NCBI RefSeq assembly: GCF_000162575.1
Contig: NZ_CM000776.2
Location: forward strand, 686,950 to 750,949
Source of the DNA: Helicobacter canadensis MIT 98-5491
GTDB taxonomy: Bacteria; Campylobacterota; Campylobacteria; Campylobacterales; Helicobacteraceae
DNA: 64,000 nt
Direction: 5' to 3'
Part shown: piece after piece, positions 7,965 to 16,364 of the stretch
Layout of the letters: each line of letters opens with the position of its first letter
Numbering within the stretch: position 1 is the first letter of the stretch
Position numbers and translations under genes: made by a program
Notes under the pieces: generated by a model
Databases searched by the model: none
What the model was told of the DNA's origin: nothing
The model's input: the letters and a program-made list of their open reading frames with translations, nothing else

Positions 7965-8745
7965 ATGAAACAAGGTGATTTTACAGAAGTAGCTAAGCAT
8001 TATCATAATCGTCCTGCTTATAGCGAAATGTTGCTAGAAAAATTAATTAGATGCATTAATGATGAAAATAAAAAGATGCAAGATTTGAGAGTTGTTGAGG
8101 TGGGTGCTGGGACTGGAAAGCTAACAAAGATGCTAGATGATTTTGGAATGCAAGTCTTAGCAGTAGAGCCTAATGATAATATGAGAGAAGAAGGTATTAA
8201 ATATACACAAAACACAAGAATTAAATGGCAAAAAGGAAGTGGAGAAGCAACTGGTGTGGAATCTAATTTTGCAGATTGGGTGATTATGGCAAGTTCATTT
8301 CATTGGACAGATCCAAGTAAATCTTTGCCTGAGTTTGCAAGAATCCTAAAAAATAGTGCGGGGGGGGGGGGGCTATTTTACTGCCATTTGGAACCCTAGA
8401 AATATTATAGAAGGTTCAGTGTTTGATGAGATTGAAAAAGAGATTAAGCATATTATTCCAGAGCTTACTCGTGTAAGTAGTGGAAGTCAAAATGCTAAAA
8501 AATGGGAAGAAGTTCTTATCTCTACAGGTCATTTTAAGGATTGCTTTTTTATGGAGTGTGATTATGTAGAGATAATGGATAAATCTCGTTATATTGGAGC
8601 TTGGAAGTCTGTGAATGATATTCAAGCTCAAGCAGGAGAGAAGCGTTGGAAACAAATTTTATCGATGATTGAGTCAAAAATTGAGTCATTGGAAAAAATT
8701 GAAATTCCTTATAAAATCAGAGCTTGGAGTGTGAAGAGAGCGTAG
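7965..8745 (+). CDS. Phase-variable SAM-dependent methyltransferase (OFF frame)
   Basis: The first part (ATG 7965, AAGGAAA upstream) encodes a class I methyltransferase with motif I VVEVGAGTGKLTKML and post-I VLAVEPNDNMREEG. A run of 13 G follows codon 132 and the sequenced frame then ends at 8399. The correct continuation (YFTAIWNPRN to WSVKRA, stop 8745) lies in another frame and joins when the tract is 12 or 15 G, giving about 259 residues. It is clearly paralogous to the next gene, matching it through the whole length. Small methyltransferases (Cj1419, Cj1420) sit in the same position of the C. jejuni phosphoramidate cluster; a role in O-methylating the phosphoramidate is inferred. Confidence 0.8.
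8360..8372 (+). repeat. Poly-G tract (G13) in methyltransferase gene
   Basis: Thirteen G counting the last base of the preceding GCG codon. Comparison with the paralogue downstream (FSCMWNHR against FTAIWNPR) shows which frame is right after the tract; it needs a length divisible by three, so the gene is OFF here. Confidence 0.9.
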
Positions 8746-8747
8746 AA

Positions 8748-8784
8748 AATCCTTCCATTCTAGGCTTTTTAGAATGGAAGGATT
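8748..8784 (+). promoter_or_regulatory. Perfect 14-bp hairpin covering the ribosome binding site of the next gene
   Basis: The arms 8748-8761 and 8771-8784 are perfect reverse complements around a 9-base loop that contains five T. No T run follows the 3' arm, so it is not an ordinary terminator. The only good ribosome binding site for ATG 8790, AAGGA at 8778-8782, lies inside the 3' arm and would be hidden when the hairpin forms. Translation of the next gene may therefore depend on unfolding, for example by ribosomes reading through the upstream gene when it is ON. Confidence 0.6.
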
Positions 8785-8789
8785 GAGAA

Positions 8790-9563
8790 ATGAAAAAAAT
8801 TGTCGAACAAGTATGGGATTATACTAAACATGCAAAATTTTATGAATATAGACCAAACTATGCTCCTGCAACAATTGATATGCTTGTAGCACTAATGCAA
8901 AAAAATCAAAAAAAAGAAATTATAAAGGTAGCAGATATTGGGGCTGGAACTGGAAATCTAAGTATAATGCTTTTGGAGAGAGGTTGTGAGGTTGTTTCAG
9001 TAGAGCCTAATGATGCAATGCGCGAGATTGGAGTTCAAAGAACAAAAGATCAAAAGATTGAATGGGTTAGAGCAACTGGGATTGATTCTACTTTGCAAAG
9101 CGGTGTATTTGATTGGGTAGCTTTTGGGAGTAGTTTTAATGTGATGGATAGGGTTGAAGCATTAAAAGAATCTTATCGCCTATTGAAGCCTAAAAGTTAT
9201 TTTTCTTGTATGTGGAATCATAGAGACTTAAATGATCCTATTCAGAAAATAGCAGAAGAGAGTATTATAGAATTTGTGCCAAATTACACACGCGGAGTAA
9301 GGAGAGAGGATCAAAGACCGATTATTGAATCTCATAAGGAGCTTTTTGATAATATTATTTATATTGAAGAGGATTTCTATTTTCATCAAAGCTTGGAGAA
9401 TTATATCAATGCATGGAGAAGTGTGAAAAATCCATATTGGGATTTAGAAACAAAGGAGGGTGAAGAGTTGTTTGGCAGGATTGCTCAAGTTTTAGAACAG
9501 AGATTGCCAAAGGAATTTGATATAAAATATACAACAAGGTGCTGGAGTGCAAAGAAAGTTTAA
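8790..9563 (+). CDS. SAM-dependent methyltransferase, paralogue of the preceding gene
   Basis: A 257-residue class I methyltransferase with motif I VADIGAGTGNLSIML, acidic loop VVSVEPNDAMREIG, and DWVAFGSSFNVMD in the motif IV region. It is intact and has no homopolymer tract; KSYFSCMWNHRD occupies the place where its upstream paralogue has the poly-G run. Its position beside Cj1415- to Cj1418-type genes suggests it is a counterpart of Cj1419 or Cj1420, putative methyltransferases for O-methyl phosphoramidate. The acceptor is not proven. Its ribosome binding site lies within a hairpin. Confidence 0.82.
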   Translation: MKKIVEQVWDYTKHAKFYEYRPNYAPATIDMLVALMQKNQKKEIIKVADIGAGTGNLSIMLLERGCEVVSVEPNDAMREIGVQRTKDQKIEWVRATGIDSTLQSGVFDWVAFGSSFNVMDRVEALKESYRLLKPKSYFSCMWNHRDLNDPIQKIAEESIIEFVPNYTRGVRREDQRPIIESHKELFDNIIYIEEDFYFHQSLENYINAWRSVKNPYWDLETKEGEELFGRIAQVLEQRLPKEFDIKYTTRCWSAKKV

Positions 9564-11091
9564 AAATATCTACTTTTACCCAAATGGAGAGGATACGCAA
9601 GCGGCATTGGTGATTTTGAAAAATCTCCAAAAAAAATTGGGCTTAGAGCAGAATTTTTTAATTCTTGATGATGCCAAGGTAGAATCTTCTCTTGTTAAAA
9701 ATAAAGAGAAGATTCTACAAAATGGAGTATTGTGGATTATTCATCAGGATAAAAATATTTATGAGATTTTAGAAAAAAAAGCAAAGATTCTTCCTAGAGA
9801 ATTTGTTTTTAATGGGATTGAAGAAATTGACAGAATTTTGTTTGAATGTTTTAAAAAAGTTGAATTTTCTGAAATTAAGAAAAATACAACCAATGAAACT
9901 TTTCTCTTTTTGAGTTTAACTAGTTACTTTGTATTGCAGTTTTATCTGACTTTAAAAGAAAAGAGTTTTTTATTGCAAGAATTAGAAGTTTTAAGTAAGA
10001 AAATAAGCGCTTATTTTAGAGATTTATTTAAGATTCCTTCAAAGTGCATTGGGGTTGCCGTTACGACTTTTGCTAACAATAAACATTTGGGTGATATTGC
10101 TAAAAAGCTGGAAGAAAAAGGTGCAAAAGTTATTTATGTCTATTATGATCAAGAAAGCTATGGGAAAATACCGCAATCGCAGAAACACAAGTGCATTTTA
10201 CTACCTTTGCAAATGAGTTATATGGGGAATTTTTTCACTATTTTTGAAGTTTTTATTACTTGCCTTATGCCTTTAACTTCACCTAGTTGGGGGAATAAGA
10301 TAATTTATGTTCCACACGCTTTTATTGATCCTATTGCAGCTTTAATTCAGAGAAAAAGACCTCTTGATGATTTTTGGTTTCAAAAGAAAATGGGTATTAA
10401 TGGATATCGAATTGTCCCTAGTCTTTCTAATTATAGAATTTATCAAAATAAATTTAAAGAATATGGTTTTGAAGAAGAACTTGTTTGTGGAGGTTATCCA
10501 AGTTTAGATGCAAATATTTTTGAATATGACAAGTTAAAAGAACAATCAGGAATGAGTATTTTGATTGCCATTAATCATTATGCAAGTCTTAAAATGATTA
10601 AAGATTTTTTATTAGAATATCAAAGTTTCCATAATCAACAAAAGGTATATTTTCGTCCTTATCCTGGTAATATTTTGCGAAAAGAAAGCGATGAGATTGC
10701 TAAGGAGTATGCGAAATTTCCTTGGTTTATTTATGATACGACTAGCAAATTAGAAGCACAGATTATGCGAGAATGTTGTTGTATGATTGGAGATTATTCA
10801 AGCTTGGTTTATACCTTTCCTTTGACAACTTTGAAGCCTGCTATTTTATTGTGTCAAGACAAAAGCATTTTAGAAAATAATTATTTGGGGATTAAGTTTT
10901 ATAATTCTATTTTGCATAAAAGTGCTTTTAGCGGAAAAGAGTGTTTGAAAAAGGTGCAAGAAATTTTAACAGAGGATAAAGAAGTGAGAGCAAATCAAAT
11001 TAGAGAATATCGCGAAAAAGAAGTATTTAATTTGGGAAATTCTAGCGAATTTATTGCCAATTTTGTTTTAGAGAAAACTTTAAAAGGGTGA
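9547..11091 (+). CDS. CDP-glycerol glycerophosphotransferase-like protein
   Basis: A 514-residue protein starting at GTG 9547, overlapping the end of the methyltransferase. Residues 1-150 are lysine-rich and unrecognised. The rest has the two-domain TagF-like form: IIYVPHAFIDP in the acceptor domain, LVCGGYPSLDAN as the linker strand, KVYFRPYPGN around the catalytic RxHP position (P replaces H here), and CCMIGDYSSLVYTFPL at the nucleotide end. TagF-like enzymes transfer a polyol phosphate from a CDP carrier. No teichoic acid is expected in this group, so another CDP-activated group, such as phosphoramidate, is a reasonable donor; this is inference. Confidence 0.75.
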   Translation: MQRKFKNIYFYPNGEDTQAALVILKNLQKKLGLEQNFLILDDAKVESSLVKNKEKILQNGVLWIIHQDKNIYEILEKKAKILPREFVFNGIEEIDRILFECFKKVEFSEIKKNTTNETFLFLSLTSYFVLQFYLTLKEKSFLLQELEVLSKKISAYFRDLFKIPSKCIGVAVTTFANNKHLGDIAKKLEEKGAKVIYVYYDQESYGKIPQSQKHKCILLPLQMSYMGNFFTIFEVFITCLMPLTSPSWGNKIIYVPHAFIDPIAALIQRKRPLDDFWFQKKMGINGYRIVPSLSNYRIYQNKFKEYGFEEELVCGGYPSLDANIFEYDKLKEQSGMSILIAINHYASLKMIKDFLLEYQSFHNQQKVYFRPYPGNILRKESDEIAKEYAKFPWFIYDTTSKLEAQIMRECCCMIGDYSSLVYTFPLTTLKPAILLCQDKSILENNYLGIKFYNSILHKSAFSGKECLKKVQEILTEDKEVRANQIREYREKEVFNLGNSSEFIANFVLEKTLKG

Positions 11092-11094
11092 GAT

Positions 11095-13416
11095 ATGTTG
11101 CAATTTGTATCTAAAGCTCAAAATTTAAAACTTTTGCAAGGGAAGTTGAAAACCGCTAAAATCCTCCCTATGGTAATTTTAACTTTAGAAGATTTTCAAA
11201 GGAATAAGAAAGAGATTTTAGGACAAATATTAAGGCTAGATTCTCCAAAAATTATTGTGAGAAGCTCTTCTAAAAAAGAAGATAGTAAAGAAAATTCCAA
11301 TGCAGGAGCTTTTTTAAGTCTAGCTAATGTTTCTAAAGATGAAAAAGAAATTATAGAAGCAATTTATAAAGTTGCAGATTCTATGCCAGATATTAATGAT
11401 GAGATTTTGATTCAACCAATGTTGGAGAATGTGCGTTTATGTGGTGTGGCAACAAGTGCAGACAAAGATACATTGGCTCCGTATTATTGTATTGAATATG
11501 ATGAGAGTGGAGCGACTGATACAATTACTGATGGAAGTGCAAAGGAAAAGGTGAGTTTTTTTAGCCATAGGGATGCGCCTTTGTTGCAAGATACAACCTT
11601 GCAATCAATTATTAACTTATTAAAAGAACTAGAACTTTTATTTGGTTATGATTTTTTGGATGTGGAGTTTGCAGTGGATAAGCAGGGAGAACTCTATTGT
11701 TTGCAAGTGCGCCCTTTAGTCATACAAAATAAGATTAATTTTAGTCATTCTTTGCCCATAGAAGCTCTTAAAAGATTACAGAAGCGATTTTTATCCCTGC
11801 AAAGAACAATTGCTAATGTATATGGGAAAAAGGCTATTTTTGGAGTGATGCCAGATTGGAATCCAGCTGAAATGATAGGTTTAAAACCTAAGCGTTTAGC
11901 TCTAAGTCTTTATAAAGAAATTATCACAGATGGTATTTGGGCATACCAAAGGGATAATTATGGTTATCTTAATTTGCGTTCTCACCCCCTTATGCATTCT
12001 TTTTTAGGAATCCCATATATTGATGTGCGTCTTTCTTTTAATTCTTTTATTCCTAAAACTTTAGATTCTGCCATTGCTTCAAAATTGGTTGATTTTTATT
12101 TAGATACACTTAAAAATAAGCCTTATTTGCATGATAAAATTGAATTTGATATTGTGTATTCTTGCTATGATTTAAATACGCCAAAAAAATTAAAAAAATT
12201 GCTTAACAATGGATTTAATGATAATGAAACAAAGCGTATTGAATTCTCATTGCTTGAATTGACAAATAAAATTATCAATCCAAAAAAAGGTTTATATCTT
12301 AAAGATTTAAAGAAAATTAAAAAGCTAAAGAAAATCTATCAAAATTTAGAAAAAGCGGATTTGTCTATAATTGATAAGATTTATTGGTTAATTGAATCGT
12401 GCAAGCGATATGGAACACTTCCATTTGCTGGGATTGCTAGGGCTGGATTTGTGGCAATGCAAATGCTAAATTCTTTGGTGGAAATTGGTTTTTTTACTCA
12501 AGAAGAAAGAGAAGCTTTTTTGAATTCATTAAAAACAATTAGCAAACAATTAAGCCATAAAGTTACTAATTTAACCTTGGCAAATAAAGAAGAATTTTTA
12601 AAAGATTTTGGGCATTTGAGAGCAGGGACTTATAGTATTTTATCGCCGCGTTATGATGAAGCATTTGAAATGTATTTTGAAATACAAAATACAAATTCCT
12701 TATCCAAGAGCTACGATTCTACTTTTGAGTTGTCTGAAGTTAGAATGCAAGAGTTAAATAAACTTTTGTGCGAACACGGGTTAAAGATCAACGCCAAAGA
12801 TTTTTTAAGTTTTTTAAAATGCGCAATTGAGGGTAGAGAGTATGCAAAATTTGAATTTACACGATTGCTTTCACAGGCTTTAGTTTTAATCGGACAGCTT
12901 GGCGATTATTATGAAATTACAAGGGAAGATATGGCTTATTTAGATATTAAGAGCATTTTAAACTTATATGCTTCCTTGTATTCCAAAAAACCTAGAGATC
13001 GCTTTTTAGATGAGATTAGGTATCATAAAGAAGAGTATGAATTGACTTTGGCATTGAAGCTACCGCCTTTAATTTCAGAATCTACAGAAATTTCTAGCTT
13101 TTTTGGGGCTAGAGTAATGCCAAACTTTATTACTCAAAAGGAAGTGAATGCGCAAATAGCAACACAAGAAGATGCTGAAGTTGAGGGTAAAATTATTTTG
13201 ATTAAATCCGCAGATCCCGGTTATGATTATTTATTTGCAAAAAAGATTGCAGGATTGATTACTTGTTATGGTGGGGCAAACTCACATATGGCTATTCGTG
13301 CTTCAGAGCTTGGGCTGCCTGCGGCTATTGGAGTTGGAGAGGACGCGTTTAATCAATATTTGAGAGCTAAGAGAATTAAGCTTGATTGTCAAAGTGAGCA
13401 GATTATATGTCTTTAG
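11095..13416 (+). CDS. Cj1418-type L-glutamine kinase (PEP-synthase-like)
   Basis: A 773-residue three-part enzyme. The N-terminal ATP-grasp region resembles pyruvate phosphate dikinase ([13 protein letters not shown] near residue 50, [21 protein letters not shown] near 200), a long helical middle section follows, and the C-terminal swivelling domain carries the phosphohistidine H731 in [15 protein letters not shown]. The PEP/pyruvate-binding barrel of true PEP synthase is absent. In C. jejuni, Cj1418 of this architecture phosphorylates the amide nitrogen of L-glutamine using ATP, the first step to phosphoramidate. It overlaps the Cj1417-type gene by 10 bases. Confidence 0.88.
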   Translation: MLQFVSKAQNLKLLQGKLKTAKILPMVILTLEDFQRNKKEILGQILRLDSPKIIVRSSSKKEDSKENSNAGAFLSLANVSKDEKEIIEAIYKVADSMPDINDEILIQPMLENVRLCGVATSADKDTLAPYYCIEYDESGATDTITDGSAKEKVSFFSHRDAPLLQDTTLQSIINLLKELELLFGYDFLDVEFAVDKQGELYCLQVRPLVIQNKINFSHSLPIEALKRLQKRFLSLQRTIANVYGKKAIFGVMPDWNPAEMIGLKPKRLALSLYKEIITDGIWAYQRDNYGYLNLRSHPLMHSFLGIPYIDVRLSFNSFIPKTLDSAIASKLVDFYLDTLKNKPYLHDKIEFDIVYSCYDLNTPKKLKKLLNNGFNDNETKRIEFSLLELTNKIINPKKGLYLKDLKKIKKLKKIYQNLEKADLSIIDKIYWLIESCKRYGTLPFAGIARAGFVAMQMLNSLVEIGFFTQEEREAFLNSLKTISKQLSHKVTNLTLANKEEFLKDFGHLRAGTYSILSPRYDEAFEMYFEIQNTNSLSKSYDSTFELSEVRMQELNKLLCEHGLKINAKDFLSFLKCAIEGREYAKFEFTRLLSQALVLIGQLGDYYEITREDMAYLDIKSILNLYASLYSKKPRDRFLDEIRYHKEEYELTLALKLPPLISESTEISSFFGARVMPNFITQKEVNAQIATQEDAEVEGKIILIKSADPGYDYLFAKKIAGLITCYGGANSHMAIRASELGLPAAIGVGEDAFNQYLRAKRIKLDCQSEQIICL

Positions 13417-14027
13417 GGTTTATTGGAATCTCCCAAAGAATAGTAGAAAATACAGATTATTTTGAGATAAGAGAAGCATTGAGTTTGGAATGGGGGGAAT
13501 TTTTTAAACAAAAATTGCAAAATTATATACCTTTGCCTTTGAGTTATGCTATTTCTTTCCAAGAATATGCACAAAAACTAGGTGGTCATTTAAAAGGGGT
13601 GATTTTGAGTGGAGGAAATGATTTGTCTTGTTTTAATAATGATAAAATCTCCCAAATACGCGATGACTATGAGGGCAAGATTATTGATTATTGCTTAAGA
13701 GAATCGTTACCCTTGCTTGGAATCTGTCGAGGTGCTCAAAGAATTGCAAGTTATTTTGGTGCGACACTCAAATTATGCAATGGGCATATTGGAGTGCATT
13801 TAGTGGAGAGTGGTGATAAAAGTTATAAAGTCAATTCTTTTCATAATTATTGCATAGAATCTTTGGGGGATTATTTGATTAAATTGGCTATTTCAAAGGA
13901 TTTTAGCATTGAAGCTTTTAAGCATATAGAACAAAATATTTTTGGTATAATGTGGCATATTGAAAGAAAAGAAGGAATGATTGATTCTTCTATTTTTAAA
14001 GAATGGAAAAAAAGTCTAAAGGAGTGA
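13407..14027 (+). CDS. Class I glutamine amidotransferase-like hydrolase, Cj1417-type
   Basis: A 206-residue class I amidotransferase-fold protein. The nucleophile is C107 in LLGICRGAQ and the His-Glu pair is H184/E186 in [19 protein letters not shown] is at residues 66-74. In C. jejuni, Cj1417 cleaves gamma-glutamyl-CDP-amidate to cytidine diphosphoramidate and glutamate. The same company (glutamine kinase directly upstream, cytidylyltransferase downstream) makes that role probable; a peptidase C26-type gamma-glutamyl hydrolase acting elsewhere is the alternative. Starts at ATG 13407 inside the previous gene. Confidence 0.85.
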   Translation: MSLGFIGISQRIVENTDYFEIREALSLEWGEFFKQKLQNYIPLPLSYAISFQEYAQKLGGHLKGVILSGGNDLSCFNNDKISQIRDDYEGKIIDYCLRESLPLLGICRGAQRIASYFGATLKLCNGHIGVHLVESGDKSYKVNSFHNYCIESLGDYLIKLAISKDFSIEAFKHIEQNIFGIMWHIERKEGMIDSSIFKEWKKSLKE

Positions 14028-14506
14028 TGGTGAAGGTTTTATATGCACCAAGCAAAAGGGAATTTAGTGATGATTTGCACAATAATGTAGCCTGTAGTTT
14101 TGATGTGATGGTGTTAGAGACTTTGCTTGAGAACAATGATTTAGAAGTGTTTTATTTACCGCATGCTCAAAGTTCCAAGAAAGTTTTAGAAGCGATTAAA
14201 AGTATTTTTGGGGATTCGATACGATGGGTAAAAAAGTTACCAAAAAATATTGATGTGTTGGTGAGTGATACCTCAAATAGAGTCTTTGAGCATGCATTAT
14301 CAACGCATAATCCAAGTATTTTATGTTTATTTGGATTTAATGGAATACAATATCCACCAAATGACAAATATTATTCTATGGTGGAGAATTTTTCATATGG
14401 AGTGAGTTCTGTGCGTGAGCTTAGAGAAGTATTCTTAAAGTATGATGCAATAAAACAGGCAAAGAAAGAAAAAATTCAAGAATTTTTTAATGGAGTGCTT
14501 TTATGA
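14027..14506 (+). CDS. Half-length CDP-glycerol glycerophosphotransferase-like protein
   Basis: About 159 residues, starting at ATG 14027 (overlapping the preceding TGA) or GTG 14030, which is better spaced from GGAG at 14021. It lines up by eye with only the C-terminal half of the next gene: VLYAPSKREF with ITYAPSLRY, VLETLLENNDLEVFYLPHA with LIETLLDSSDYNISYRAHP, and DVLVSDTSNRVFEHAL with DFLVTDFSTTAFTFSL. The catalytic RxHP is changed to LPHA. It may be a regulatory or partner subunit of a neighbouring transferase, or a decayed duplicate. It overlaps both neighbours by a few bases, suggesting it is still translated with them. Confidence 0.6.
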   Translation: MVKVLYAPSKREFSDDLHNNVACSFDVMVLETLLENNDLEVFYLPHAQSSKKVLEAIKSIFGDSIRWVKKLPKNIDVLVSDTSNRVFEHALSTHNPSILCLFGFNGIQYPPNDKYYSMVENFSYGVSSVRELREVFLKYDAIKQAKKEKIQEFFNGVLL

Positions 14507-15609
14507 TTGAAGAAACTATTAAGCAATTTATTCAAACAACAAAACGCACTATAGAATCATATTTAAGTAAAGATCGTAAAAATATTTGTGTGGTATCTTA
14601 TTACCCTACTTATCGTAAGCAGTATGGAGATTTAATCGCTTGTTTAAAGGAAAAATATAATGTTATTACGATTGTAGAGAGAATTTTGAATGATGAATTT
14701 GAGAGTAGTGGGCATCACAATGTTTTATTTCCATGGCGTATTATTGAAAATGGACAAACTTATTATTTAAATGTTGATATTGAAGGGATTGATTTGGTTT
14801 TGACTGCCGATCAGGTAGGATATGAGAATGGTAAAATTGATAGGACTTTCCTTAGCACATCAGCAAAGCGAATCTACTTTCCTCATAGTTTAGTTGAGGC
14901 AACAGGGGTGAGCGAAGTGGTTGATTATATTTTGGTGCCCTCTAAAATTGCTATGGAATCTTTTAGAAAATCTTTTAAAAAAACCAAAGTAAAATTATTG
15001 GAGAGCGGTTATCCAAAGCTAGATAAGGCAATACAAACTTATACTTATCAAGACACCAATACTATAACTTATGCTCCAAGTTTGCGCTATGTTGGGGGTG
15101 ATTATGCGAGTTTAAATCTTTTTGCGGGAGTTGAAAATAATCTTATTGAAACTCTTTTAGATTCTAGTGATTATAATATTTCTTACCGCGCACATCCTAT
15201 GAATTTTCAAAACAATCATTCTTTTTATAATTTGATTAAATCAAAATGGAATAGTGAGCCACGCGTGAGCTTTGATGAAAAATTGGGCAATGATTTTGGT
15301 AATATTAGCGACTTTTTAGTGACAGATTTTTCTACAACGGCTTTTACATTCTCTTTGAGCACTTTGCGTTCAAGTTTATTTTTTGCTCCCTTACAATTAA
15401 CAACACATTTAGCAGATTTTATCCCAGCTATTAGTGTGGAGGGACAAATTCGTAGCTTAAAAGAGTTAAGAGAAAAAATTGCCAATAAAAAAGGTACCGA
15501 AGATTCTCAAAGAATTAAAGAGTTTAGAGATGAAAATGTTTATAATATTGGTAGCAGCGTGGATGCAATTTTAGAACAGATTGATGAAATTTTGCAGGGA
15601 AAATTGTGA
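14503..15609 (+). CDS. CDP-glycerol glycerophosphotransferase-like protein
   Basis: A 368-residue TagF-like protein lacking a membrane anchor. Recognisable parts are IYFPHSLVEATG (acceptor-side histidine), LLESGYPKLDK, ITYAPSLRYVGGDY, the catalytic YRAHPMN (RxHP), and DFLVTDFSTTAFTFS. Unlike its two relatives in the island it keeps the canonical RxHP. It is immediately upstream of, and overlaps, the Cj1416-type cytidylyltransferase, which makes a CDP-linked compound; the pairing suggests it uses a CDP-linked donor. I infer it is the most likely phosphoramidate (or polyol phosphate) transferase of the cluster. Confidence 0.77.
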   Translation: MIEETIKQFIQTTKRTIESYLSKDRKNICVVSYYPTYRKQYGDLIACLKEKYNVITIVERILNDEFESSGHHNVLFPWRIIENGQTYYLNVDIEGIDLVLTADQVGYENGKIDRTFLSTSAKRIYFPHSLVEATGVSEVVDYILVPSKIAMESFRKSFKKTKVKLLESGYPKLDKAIQTYTYQDTNTITYAPSLRYVGGDYASLNLFAGVENNLIETLLDSSDYNISYRAHPMNFQNNHSFYNLIKSKWNSEPRVSFDEKLGNDFGNISDFLVTDFSTTAFTFSLSTLRSSLFFAPLQLTTHLADFIPAISVEGQIRSLKELREKIANKKGTEDSQRIKEFRDENVYNIGSSVDAILEQIDEILQGKL

Positions 15610-16364
15610 AAGCAATTATTTTGGCAGCAGGGTTTGGCTCAAGATTGATGCCTTTAACGGCACATAATCCAAAATGTATGGTGGAATATCAAGGTAAGAA
15701 AATTATTGATTATGAAATTCAAGCTTTAAGACAGGCAGGAATTATTGAAATTGCAGTTGTTGGTGGGTATTTACAAGAAGTTTTGAGAGATTATTTGTCT
15801 AAAACATATGCCCTAAAAGAATTTTTTAAAAATCCTAATTTTGATTCTACTAATATGGTTGCAACATTGTTTTGTGCAAGACAATGGATAGAATCTTGCA
15901 TTCAACACAAGGAAGATTTGTTGATTTCTTATGCAGATATTATTTATTCTAAAGAAATCGTAGAAAAGCTAAAAAATACTGATGTGCCTTTTGGAATTAT
16001 TGTGGATAAAAATTGGAGAGAGCTTTGGGAGAAGCGATTTGATAATCCACTAGAAGATGTAGAAACTCTAAAAATAAAAGAAAATAGAGTTGTTGAGCTT
16101 GGCAAAAAACCAAAAGATTATAGTGAAATTGAGGGTCAATATATTGGGCTTTTTAAGTTTTCTTATGATTTTTTACCTAAAGTGTTGGAATTTTATGATG
16201 AACTTGATAGAAATTTGTTGTATGATGGTAAAGATTTTGCAAATATGTATATGACAAGTTTTTTACAAGGCTTGATTGATAAATATCAAAATGCAGTAAC
16301 CATAGAGATTTTTGGAGGATGGTGTGAAATTGACTTTAAAAGAGATTTGGAGATAAAAATCTAA
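15606..16364 (+). CDS. Sugar-1-phosphate nucleotidyltransferase-like, Cj1416-type cytidylyltransferase
   Basis: A 252-residue nucleotidyltransferase. The signature AAGFGSRLMPLT is at residues 7-18, with NPKCMVEYQGKKIIDY next, DSTNMVATLFCAR and YADIIYSKE for metal binding. It starts at GTG 15606 overlapping the previous stop. In C. jejuni, Cj1416 uses CTP and L-glutamine phosphate to make CDP-L-glutamine, the second step to phosphoramidate. Choline-phosphate (LicC-like) and other cytidylyltransferases share the fold, so the assignment leans on the co-located Cj1415-, Cj1417- and Cj1418-type genes. Confidence 0.83.
   Translation: MKAIILAAGFGSRLMPLTAHNPKCMVEYQGKKIIDYEIQALRQAGIIEIAVVGGYLQEVLRDYLSKTYALKEFFKNPNFDSTNMVATLFCARQWIESCIQHKEDLLISYADIIYSKEIVEKLKNTDVPFGIIVDKNWRELWEKRFDNPLEDVETLKIKENRVVELGKKPKDYSEIEGQYIGLFKFSYDFLPKVLEFYDELDRNLLYDGKDFANMYMTSFLQGLIDKYQNAVTIEIFGGWCEIDFKRDLEIKI

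Noticed and set aside
8748-8784. Hairpin between the two methyltransferases as a rho-independent terminator
   Set aside because: The T run is in the loop, not after the stem; no T tract follows the 3' arm.
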